Shown: positions 10,507 through 22,500 of the stretch, piece after piece
How the letters are laid out: each line of letters starts with the position of its first letter
How positions within the stretch are numbered: position 1 is the first letter of the stretch
The notes under the pieces: model-generated
Told to the model about the DNA's origin: nothing
Database searches by the model: none
The model's input: only the letters and a program-made list of their open reading frames with translations
Translations under genes and position numbers: made by a program
DNA from: Apricaphanius iberus
Taxonomy: Eukaryota; Chordata; Actinopteri; Cyprinodontiformes; Aphaniidae
Reading direction: 5' to 3'
DNA: 64,000 nt
Assembly: GCA_028564705.1 (NCBI GenBank)
Contig: JAPXFQ010002620.1
Span: forward strand, 1,550,001-1,614,000

Positions 10507-13500
10507 GTAAACTTCCTACAACATCCACTTTCTTCATATCTGGGTTATTCTATTTGTAATTTGATCTACATTATGAATGATGTATTTGATTCACCAACAT
10601 GTCTAGATCCAAGCTTGTGGTCAGTATGGGAGGTGAACCACTGGCTGAACTGGTGCCAGACTGAGTTTGGTCTCCACTACCTGGGCTCAGGTTTGAGGGG
10701 TCTGCAGGGCAGCGAGCTGTGTGGGCTGGACAGAGAAACTTTCCTGGACATGATGTCTGACTGCACTGCGGGAGAGATCCTGTGGGAGCACCTGGAGACC
10801 ATGAGGAGAGGTAAACACAGTTTTCATTTAAATGTTTGGACTCACCCATCTTTTTACGACCAGGGCTGAATGATCTTATAAATATAATTGGCTCTGATAT
10901 ATTGTTTCAGACTGCAATGATGAGATTTGTCATAATAAACACATATTTCTTTAATGGCCTTTTATTTTCCTTCTGCCATCATGATAAACCTCCCACTATC
11001 CATTATATATATACACCTTTATTAAAAAAAACATCTGAAAATGTTTACAAAATGTTGTCCCTCATTCCAAGAAGTGAAACTTTTATATTATAGTTTTAGT
11101 ACACACAGATTGAAATATTTTAGGCACCTATTTCATTTTGATGAATATGGCTTACAGTTAATGAAAACCCAAAATTGACTGTCTCGGAAAATGTTAATAT
11201 TGTGAAAAAATGAAATACTGAAAACTTGTGCCGTCATTCCCAAATCAGATGAATAGCTCAAAACACCTTAAAAGGTTTCCTGAGCTTCTAAATTGTCTCT
11301 TTTTCTGGGTCAGTAGGACACAATAATGGGGAAAACTCCTGACTGGAAAGAGGTCCAGAAGACGGCCACTGTCACAAGAAGGAGAAGCCACAGATAACTG
11401 ATTAAGAAGCTGGTTGTTGTTGAGCGATGCATCCAAGCATAAACCCCTTGGAGAATCGAAGGAGTATTGTCAAGGGGAAGATGAGAAGAACCAGACCCCA
11501 GATGCAAATGCCCAGATGTCCGCTATCGAAGCAACCTGGGCTTCCCCTACACCTAGGCGATTAAGATGAGATAGGAGATTATGGATGGATTTCAATATTT
11601 TGAAGAAATTTCTGCAGTGGGACCAGAACAACTGATTAGATTTTAGGGTTGATCTGACATGAATGGGACCAGTGATGCTAACCTCCACTCCTCTCCTGTG
11701 TCAGAGAGCTCACAGACCTCGAGCACAGCAATTAATCGTGGACACATAAATATCTCATACCTCTCTGCTGAAGGAGCACAGCAACAGCAGTAACACAGCC
11801 ATGTGTTGCATTAACAGACATTTTATTAGAAAAGTACAGAAAGTTAGAATTACAAGACAACATGGGGATGAGTGCCCCTAGTGGAGGTCTGTGCTCTCTG
11901 AGTACTTTTCTAGTTTTTTAGCTATTTTATTTGAATTGTCAAAGACAGCAAATTTTTCATGTTATGTAAGCCATAATCATTTAAATTAGAAGGAAACCAG
12001 TGCCTATAAAAATGATTCACCTATTTGGATGTCTTTTTAATATTTTAAAAATTAAATCACGATCAACAAAATAAAGAAAATGCACAAGAAAACCTATTAT
12101 GTCACTATGAAAACTGATCTCTACAAAATAATGGCAATTAAATTAAAATATGTAATATGAAATAAGTAGTTGCATGGATATTCACCCCTTTTAAAATTAA
12201 AATAACTGACAAAGAATATAAAACTTTTTCAATAATATTGTGTTTTTAGCTGTTCTTGTGAACAGAGCAAATGATTGAAATTAGGACTGTTACTTTTATT
12301 TGGCATAATCTTCATTTTTTCTCACACCCCAATATTTCAGACATGTCCAAAAGAACATCCTAAACATCCTAAACATTATTTCTAAATTCATAAATTAATT
12401 GGGTTTTTGTTATTTTTGAACTCAAAGCTACTAAAGCCTGACTGAACTAGTTCAACTCTTCAGTGAATATAGTTCAGCTACTCTTTAAGAGACAGTTGAA
12501 AATTGGTTTTAATTGATACAACACATATTTTCATGGATTATTTCCAATTTAAAAAGGTTTGCATTGAACACCAAGTAAGATTTTAAAACATCTGTTTAAA
12601 GGTGCTGACATTGCTGTAAAAGTTTTGAGGACTGGAGTGCATTAATTAAACATTGTATTTTTTATACATAAATTCACCAGATAATGAACACAACTGCAGT
12701 TCTTCATTAACCAGCTGCAAAGTGCCGTTCTACTACCAGCTTCAGACTCACAGAGGTAACTTCACAAATATTCTGCCTTTTTCTTTTTTTGGCTGTGTGC
12801 AGCTCAGGAAATGGATCTGTAACATATGAATGTCAGTGAACCAGCATTACAGTTAATTGTTTCCCTTCCCCTCAGAAAACTTCTCAGACAACACCCGGGA
12901 TCATTCTGATAAACAGAAATACCAGCTTCACTATCATCAAACTGAAAACACAAACCTTTACACGCTGGAGCCTGTGTCTGCACAGCATGAAGGTTACAGT
13001 CTGGTGAAAGCAGAAGAGCCCAGCAGGACCATCAGTGCTGCTCTTCTGAAACCAGAAATGACCATGAACAGAGGTAAAAAATTTAAATAAAAAAAGCCTG
13101 CCATTTATCATAATACATAGAACATTACTATTTTGTTTTTGTCATTAGAGCAAGGGTAGCTGAAAGATGCTTTGGTAACAGATGATAATCATTTGAAATT
13201 AGGGGGAACTTCTTTTGCCGTCACGTCTGAAAAAACTATATCTATAGCCTGATAAAATCTTTTTAAGAATAAAATGAGAATTTCATGGAATTGTAGATAT
13301 TTATTTCTTCAACATGCAAAAAATTTTTTTTTTCCACACTGAAAAAGAAATGATTTATCTTGAACTTGTCTCCTTCCAACTTCTGGTACAAAAGTCTTTC
13401 CTATTCCCTTGTTTTTCTGTGACATTCAAAGTGATAAGATTTTATTGCACGCTGTGCAGTGGATTAAAAAAAAGTTAGAAAAATCAATTAGTGTTATTCT

Positions 13501-16500
13501 GATATTCCTTTATGCACACAATGTCCCTGTTATTCAGGAATGGCTGTCAAGAAAGAACTACATTTCTCAGACACCTCAGATTTCAAGAGGACAAAGTTAG
13601 AAACTTTAGAAAAACAGAAAAAAAAGAAGAAACTAGAATTAAATAAGGAGCAGTTGTGCTTTAGTGGTTTAGATAAACTCACCAATCACCACCATTACAT
13701 GCTTCCACATTTGTAATGAATTTAGAATGTAATTTAATTTATTTCAAACTATATTTCCTTTGCATTTATCCATACAGATAACGGTCAACAAGTCCACCAA
13801 AAGCTTAATGAAAATAGTGGTTTAAACATCCATGTTGGTCACTGGTTAAATAAACATTTGGAAAGTCTTGACCTTTTCAACTACACTTAAAATTAGGTCC
13901 TTATGATTGTCTGTAGGAGTAAAATTTGAAATACACAACTAACAAATATAACACACAAATGTATCTATAAAAGAGCTTAAACTATGTAAATGTCCATATT
14001 TGTATAAACACATTTGATTTAATTTATACGACCTTGTAACCATTTTGCATTTTCAGACCACTCCGATTAAATATTCAAAAACATGACCTTTTCCCTCAAG
14101 TAATTATCTGTTTACATTATAACTACTGTAATCATGATTATCCCCAATAACAAACCCTGGATATCCAGTGACCTGATGGAACCATTAAACAAGAAAAAAT
14201 ATCCCTCAGGGAATTATTGTGGACTATACAAACGTAACATAAAGTCAAGATCAGAGACAGCAAGAAGGGAAACAAACAGGAACTTTGGGCAGCTCTGGAC
14301 AATCAGCAGTAAAGGACTAAGAAAGGCAGCAAACTGTGAGAGGACTGTACTCTTACCATTCCTTTTCACTCTATACACCTCAGACTTCCGATAAGTCAGA
14401 GATCATTCATCTGCAGAAATACTCCGATGACTCTGCAATTGTCGGGTGTATCAGAGATGGAGAAGAAGCTGAATACAGAGAGCTGGTGAGATGCTTTGTG
14501 GCATGGTGTGGAAACAATCATCTTACCTTGAATTTGAACTAAACAAAGGAGATGGTTGTAGATTTCAGAAGAAACAGGGAGAAGCAAAGACTGTGTCCAT
14601 CATGAAATAAGAAGTGGAATTGGTTGAGGAGCACAGATACCTTGGAGTTTACCTGGACAACAGACTGGACTGGAGAATCAACAGTGAAGCCGTCTACAAA
14701 AAGGGAAACAGCAGACTGTACTTTTTGAGGTCCTTCAACATTTCCAGCAAGATCCTGCAAATCTTCTACAAGTCTGTTGTGGAGAGTGTCATCTCTTCAT
14801 CCATCATCTGTTGGGGTAACAGCATCAGAGCCAGGGACTTAAAACGGCTCAAATACCTCATGCAGAAGGCTGGTTCTGTTCTGGGGACGACTGTGGAACA
14901 ACTGGAGATAATGGTGCAAAGGAGGAGTCTTCGTTGAAATCAAGAAAATTATGGACAACCCTGAGCATCCTCTTCATGAGACTATCCTACAACAACAGAG
15001 TATCTTCAGTCGGAGGCTTCTTCAGTTTCACTGCAACATAGACCGCTACATGAAGTCAGTCCTGCCCATAGCGATCCTAGTCTACAAAATTTAATTAGCA
15101 TGAGCTACAACAGGACCTAATTTCGTTTTGGAATAAATAAAGTATTTTTCAATTAAACTGAATTAATAGTAGATATTTGCTTAAAAAAGACCACTCTATT
15201 ACATTAATATAAAAAAATGCAAACCTTGCACTTTTTGTGCACTGCACTGGAAGAAAACACTTTTCTCGGTGAAAAGTGGTAATGTCAACATCATGAACAA
15301 ATCATTCATTAACTTAGATTTGAACAAATAAAGAGCAATTCTGGTAGTAAACCTGTCAGGTCGTGGAAATGACCCTGAACATGCAGCCAGAATTATAGTG
15401 AAATGCTTTCCAGCAAATGTATGTGTTAGAATGGTCCAGTTAAGGTTCAGACATTAGTCCAATGGATTTGTTGCAAGACTTGCAAACTGAGAAAAAGGAG
15501 CAAAGCCTTGTCGTCCTGCCTCAGTAGAAATGCTAAGGGCTCTGATTGAATTTTCTCAGACAGGTAACTGAAAAGTCAAATATTAACAATACTATAAATC
15601 ATACATAAAATAAACTAACTTGTATTTGTAAATATATATTTCTCTGATGAACCAAAAAACTTGATAAAACATTAAACTCCAACCGTTTCCTCTTGCAGAA
15701 GCCAATGCAGAGGTGAGCAGCAGACACTCTCCGCCTGTCCACTTTCTAGCATGGACTAACCCATCAACTGATTCAGAGCCTCTATTGGAGGAGAGTGTAT
15801 GTGATGATGCATTCATGTTACAACAGAAACACAAGAGCTTCAAAGACTATGTAGGCAGCAAAACAAATGTGGGCAAAGCCGTGATACCAGCAGCCATTTT
15901 ACCTGGTTACACAGGTTGGTACACTATCTGTAACAGAGTAACTTTCTGCACTCCGATAAATCCTAGATTCATGAGCAAAGCATCCTTTTGCTGGACCTTT
16001 TTCTGACAGGTAGTGGACCCATCCAGCTGTGGCAGTTTCTTCTGGAGCTTCTGACAGACCGCAGCTGTCAGTCATGCATCAGCTGGACTGGAGATGGGTG
16101 GGAATTCAAGCTAACAGATCCTGATGAGGTAATTAGCAGCTTATCTTCATCTTCCTATTGGTTCAACTAAACTATCTATATTGATATATTAATGGCAAAG
16201 TGACTAATGCAAGCTCAACTAAAACAATGACCCCCATCAGAGGGACTGAACACATAAACAGATGAAATAAAAATTTTTTTATGGGGATTTAATATGTTTT
16301 TTATGAGCACTTTATAATCTCTTTCACAAAACATTTTTGTTATAAACTTATGATGAGCTGCTCTCCAAGGTGGGCTCTGGTCATTCAGGAATGACAATTG
16401 ATGCTGGCAGTTTGGCAAAAGAGGAGGTGTGGTTTGTTTCTTTTTAAAGCCACCTTGGAGGATGAGATTAGTGATCCTGTTGCTGGCTGAGCAAGTGTTC

Positions 16501-19500
16501 TAACCTCTTAACTCCTTACTCATCTTGTTGTAAATTATTTTTGAGTTTTGGTTATACTATCTCTAAGCTAGCTGAAATTATTGCGACTTTTCATTGTCAG
16601 TTAAGGACGTTAGGTTGATGTCAGTGCATCACTGTTCACAACCTTGACTTCGCTTGGTAATTCAGGGCATAACAGAGGCTGGCAAAAAATGCATTTAAGA
16701 AAACCATCAGATTAATCAAACATTAACATAAATAATAGTGGTTTGCAGGTAGACAGCAACATTTTCCGATCTAGAGCTCACGATCTGTTTCGTACTCACT
16801 ACCTTCTGTCATTTTCAGCCTTTTACAGTAAAAATGAGTTTGTCTTTTTCAGCTTCGAAAATGATTTAAAGACTTACTCAGGAACTTGGAAGATATTTGC
16901 TCTCTTTCACCTTCTCGAGGCTTGTGGTGTAAAACCAAATCTCTGTCATAAAACCAAATCTCTGTAAAGCACATCTGAAGAGGCCAGTTTACAAGCTCAC
17001 TAGCCAAAACAACAAAACACAAACTAACGGCATGTAATTTGGTAAACCATCAGTACCAAGCGGCAATGTTGAGCAATAACGTACAGAATAAAGTCTCAGG
17101 TTTGTTTATATCCGTTTGATAATGTGTGACCTAATGCCATAAAATGAAACTCAGTCTGTACTTCCAGGAGAGAAAAGTTGTATAGTGCGCTTTTCAGCAG
17201 CGGGATGCTCCCAAGCAGTGTCAGCTCAGAACATGAACCTAATAAATGTCTTTAGATCTAACATCAAGGACAAACTATTACTTATTAAAAAAACATGTAG
17301 CTGAAATAGAAGTGATTATGAAAAGATACAGTTTGTACAACCAGAAGAGAATCCCTAGAGAAACAAAATATGAAATTAACAGGGAGCACATATTTTTAGC
17401 AATGACTTTGTGCATCATATACAAAAAATAAGAATCAGTTCTTAAAATTTTATGTGCAGGGCAACCAAAAGTTTAGCCTTTTCAAGCAAAGTTTCTATTT
17501 TCAGGCAGAATTCCATTTGATTTTCCAGACTTGTTGGGAATTCTAACTTTTCATGTGGTCCATATGGAATAAACTTGTAGCCATTTACTAAAGTGAAAAC
17601 TAGAAGCCGCAGATCAGCTGGAGCTAACAGTGACTTGTTTTCCTCCTAAATGATAACTTTGTTTAGACCAGTAGTACCCAAATGTGGGGGCATGTCCCCT
17701 AAGGGGGCACAGAATTGTTGCAGGTAGGAGACATTATGAATGGATAGAAATGAAATGCTAATACAACAGATGCAAAGCATAAGAGAAAACATTGCAAAGT
17801 AATTTTCTAAACTAACTTCCTTTCAAGCCAAAGACTAGAAAATATGACGAAACATATCTGGCTTTTGGGCTTATTAGCAAACTCCAAACACCTGGAAATG
17901 CTGAACTGAACTCATAAAAACTTTTGTCCATAGTGGCAGTGTGAAAAACCGCACACAACTGTGGAGGATTATAGATACTATATGATTCATAACAGAGGCC
18001 AAAAAGTATGGGCCTAATTTATTAATATTCTAAACAAAGAGTACAATATAGCATGCAATGCAAAAAACAAATTGTGCCAGTGGATTTTCCTTCATTAATG
18101 GGTGACCTACTAAGAGGAGCAAAGAGCAGTACGAGGAATGTTTATTCTCTGTTGTGTGTGCCAGTGTTGTGTATTCAGTTACTACTCCACAGCGCTAGGT
18201 GATGCTGTAGACCACTGGTGCTGTTCGTCCTGTACTGTGCTGCCGTGCTGTGTGATATTCTGAGCTCATCCCGAGTTCACCATAGCCAGCATGCCTGCCC
18301 ATTGCAGAATATTTTTTTATTGTTTTGTTATACTTTTCTATTTTTCTTGGGTGTATCTAAAAGCTTCTGTTACTTGACACTTTGCTGCTCATCTGTACTC
18401 AGCCCGCTTTTTGTAGCTTCTAAGTGTGTGTGTGAGTGAGTATGGCTGATGGGTTGGGTTGGGAGGGGGTTGTATTTGCATTGATGATTTTATTTTTGAA
18501 GGGGGGGGGGGTTGTGGGGTTATTTGAAATCTGTAAAGCACTTTGAGTAACTTTCTTTGTTTGAAAAGCGCTTTATAAATAAAGTTTGATTTGATTTGAT
18601 TTGCTGTTACAACCGGGCCTGGATATAGGCAGTGCCCCCCTAAATAGCATAGTAGCTGCTGGTTGGTAGATGCACACAGAGGGTGTGGCCAGTCGCTGCA
18701 CTTGCTTGTTCCTTCTCTGCTTCTCACTTTTACTCTGTCACAGCAGAGTAGGCAGACACACTGCCGTTAGTTGAGATCAGCCACTGTTTTGACTTTATTT
18801 CACTTTCTGTAACCAGAATTATTTGGTTACTCTTTCATTCTCTCCCTGTCTCCCTGTCACCGACTTTTGTAATTGGAAACGAACCAAGTCGGCTATGCAC
18901 AGATTTCTGGTTGCTAAAGCTAAACCTAGCACTGGCAGTGCTATGGCATTAGCAGCAACAGAGACCGAATCATTAACCGGCTCGTCGCGTAATGGGGGGA
19001 ACAATGATAGGGATTTTGTTTTCACAAAACAAGTATTTAATAATTGGAAAATGGCATTAGAAAAGGACAAGGGACTAACAGAGCATGCATAAAGTCAATG
19101 CCACATTAAAAAAGGCAAAAATCTGGTCTGAAATGTCCCAAAGAGAGGCCAGAGGGGAAACCATTGGTATTTTAATTAGTACCACACAAATTGAAAAAAA
19201 CCCCAGATATTATATAAAAGCAATTGGAGAAGTTGTTCAGTTCCTAGCAGTAAATGAACTTCTACTTTGTGGCACTGTGGAAAGCTTTAATGACGATTTC
19301 TCTGCAGGACTATTCTTAAAAATGGTTGAGTACACACTGGCAAAGGACCCCAAATTTAATAAAAATAAACAAACACATTCAACAAAATGCAAAATACACC
19401 TCTCACAAAGTACAAAATGAAATTGTTGAAACACTGGCCAAAATGGTATTAAATAAGATCGAAGATAATTATGACAAAGCACATTATGCTTGGTTTTGCA

Positions 19501-22500
19501 TTACAAGTGATGGAACGAGGGACAGATACAATGTGGAGAATGTGTTAGTAATGATTAGATTTGTCTGTAAAGGCATTCCAGAGGAACATCTGATTGGTCT
19601 GTCTGACCTTAGTCAGTTAAATGCTGAATTTATTACCACCCAAATTCTTGAGCATCTTTCTGACTCAGGCTATAGTACATCTGAAATGATCAGTCAGGGC
19701 TATGATGGAGCTTCTGTCAAGAGTGGGCTCAGGGGTGGGGTTCAGGCCTTCTTACAGAAGGCCTGAAGGTTATACCTGGATATAAGGTTATACCTTATAT
19801 CCACTGCTATAACCACCAGCTGCACTTGGAGGTGGTCCATGCAATGCAAGCAGAGCCATATGCAAAAACCTTTTTTGATCTGTCAATTGAATTCAATTCA
19901 GTTTATTTATATAACGCCATTTCACAACAGATGTCATCTCAAGGCAATTTACAAGAAGAGGATCAGGATCATCGCACTCATTTATGTGTCACAGAACTAT
20001 GATGTCCCCTAAATTAAACGACTGTTGGAGATCAGGTGGACAAGCCAACATGAGGTGACCAAATGTGGAGAATCAGAATGCTATTATAAGTATCCTGTCA
20101 GAGGTTACAGAGGACAGAGCTGCTGCTGTTGATATCTGTACAGAGACATCAGGGCTACTGATGATTTTAAGGAGGAATCATTTCTTTGAAATTGGAAAAT
20201 TCCTCCTAAATGTTATGGGTTCCTTGAAGTCTGCAAATGCTAATCTGCAGGCTCATTCTGTTGACCTGTGCTGCACTTCAGAAGTAGTCAGTGCATCTCT
20301 GCAGGCTTTGAAGCAGGTGAGAGATGAGGAAAGTGAGACATTAACCAGCATGCCTGCTCCAGCTGCTAAAAGAAAAGAGAACAATGAGCTCACTGCTCAC
20401 AGGTAGTGTTCTTATGTCCACTGTTGGCCATGCAGAAGACTCCATGACTCCTAGCCAGGCTTTGAAGAGAGCGCTTCTCAACATTTCTTAACAAAGCCAC
20501 TGTAGAGATGGAGACAAGGTTCTCCAAAAGCAATCTTGATCTCATGAAAGCAGTTAATTTGCCTTCAACCTCAATCTCCTTCTTTTCTGGATGTTGCAAT
20601 GTTAAGTCCTCTGCAGAAAATTGCAGGAAGTGACAATAAAAAACTTTCCAATGAGATTCTTGTTGCAAAAATAATGTTGTAAAAAGAATTCAAAAGAGTA
20701 ATGATGATGGCATTGTAGAGTTTGTAAACCTCTCCACCGTTTGCAAATATCTGCACGGGTATAAGAATGCCTTTCTTCAGCTCCATCCCATGTATCTGAC
20801 CTCCCTTATGATTGGAATATCATCTGCATCATGCGAGAGCTCTTTCTCCACTTTGTCTTACCCCCTTCCGCCGCACTATGCTACATGAGAGAAAATATTT
20901 TTTTGTTATTCATGCAAAAGTGATTCATATAAACTATAAAGAAATAAAAACGACAAATACACAATAAAGAAAAACGACAAATACACAATAAAGAAAAACG
21001 ACAAATACACAAAAAAATAAAAACGACAAATACACAACAAAATAAAAACGACAAATACACAATAGATAGACAGACAGAGAAAACAGACCCGCCCTCCTGA
21101 TATTCTACCTGCACCCCTTAGTGGGACTAGCTAAATCTGGCCCTGGTTACGACTGAATATCCTATTTGTGGAACAACAAAGGATTGTTCTGTTCTATTCT
21201 AAGATTGAGAGTCAGATGTACTTGAGAGGAGCATGCAGTGGAGGTATAATACATCTATCAATAAACTAAATTAATGACCAACCGTTAGATTAGATTTTTT
21301 GGGAATGTTCTTTTTCATTTATCATTAATAAACGTACAGTATATCAAATTTTGGTTGCATAAAGTTTAAACATGCTTTTCAAAGGTGGTAAATATAGGTA
21401 CAAAAAGCCACAAGTGACAGTTACATCTAAAACAAATCAGTGCACATGCAACACCTATTTATTTGTATGTTCAACTCCTAATATTTTGCGGCTTCTGACA
21501 AAAATGCCCGTATTGAATATTTTTCAAGGAAAAAAGTGTTAAATAGATTGCACACACGTCTTTTAAAAGGCGCAGTACTCCCTGCCCTACTAAGTAAACC
21601 ACCTGCTACATCGTTCTCTGTCCACTGTGAAGTCTGTGCATGTTTTAACAAGCGGAAACTTTTGATAGCTCAGCCACTATACAATGGTGTCTCTAGCATG
21701 ATAAGTTAGGTGGGAGACAGATATTCAACACCTAATTGCAGCAATAAATTCATCTGTGATGCATACAATATTACTTTGATCAGTAATACTCATTGCCATT
21801 TTTATGTGATTACTGTAATTTCCAGGCTATAAGGCCTGGTTTTAAGCCGCACCAGCCTATTTTTGGGAAAAAACACAAATGTGTACAAATGCAAACCGCA
21901 GCCTATTATAAGCAGCAGGTCTTTAAACGTTTAATTACCATATGTAAGGGTTCATGCAGAGGGGAGTGTCGGGAAAGTGATTGGTGTTTGGGGAAGCTTC
22001 CATTTTATTACCGTTTCAATGCTTTATACTTTCATTACCTCTGAAAGTGTTTTTCCTCTTATTGCATTGAGAAGTCTCACCGTTGATTCAGTGCTTCTAA
22101 CGGTACATGAAGCCTCTCTATTTCCTTCTTTAAAAGCCAGAACCACAGCTTTTAACTTAGAGGCGGTATCATATTTATGTCTTTGTTTGTTTTCCATAAT
22201 GAGGGTTTGTTCATAAAACTAGTTTTTTTGCAAACTGTCCTGCTCTTATAATGTCTGCCTGTTCCATGTTTGCTTCGTGCAAACTTCATCTTCTCTCTCT
22301 GTATCTTCCGGTCTCTTAAAGGCACAGTATCTCTTAAGGTGAAGGACGTAGCTTGTTCTGTCCATTTAGCGAGGAGTTCCTCTAGTGGCCGTTAGCTGCA
22401 AAAATCCCTAAATAAACTGCACATTTTTAATCCGCAGGTTTCAAAGCATGGGGAAAAAGAAGCAGCAAATAGTCCAGAAAATATGGTAATTTATATTGAT

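Larger units (their letters stand above)
18614..21145 (+). mobile_element. hAT element with 8-bp target duplication
   Basis: The element is 2,532 bp. The left end reads CGGGCCTGGATATAGG. The right end, read inward on the other strand, reads CAGGGCCAGATTTAG. The flanks are GTTACAAC (18606-18613) and GTTACGAC (21146-21153), matching in 7 of 8 bases, the duplication size of hAT transposons. It contains a decayed transposase, a SINE insertion and a minisatellite. It lies in the last intron of the ETS gene. Confidence 0.75.

Noticed and set aside
10571..10849. Minus-strand 92-codon frame
   Set aside because: It is antisense to the Pointed-domain exon and has no domain of its own.
13780..13818. 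Possible 39-bp ETS microexon in phase with its neighbours
   Set aside because: The acceptor CCATACAG is fair but the donor would be AATA|GTGGTT, which is poor, and the encoded segment has no family similarity. Phase agreement alone is a one-in-three event.
17670..18230. hAT element starting CAGTAGTACCCAAATG
   Set aside because: A left-end-like sequence is present, but no right end and no 8-bp duplication could be located.
20939..21062. CRISPR-like tandem array
   Set aside because: Units of 24-25 bp are directly joined with no unique spacers, and the setting is a vertebrate intron.
22316..22330. Second piggyBac-like MITE starting TTAAAGGCACAGT
   Set aside because: No matching right end with TTAA was found, and it lies within another inverted-repeat element.
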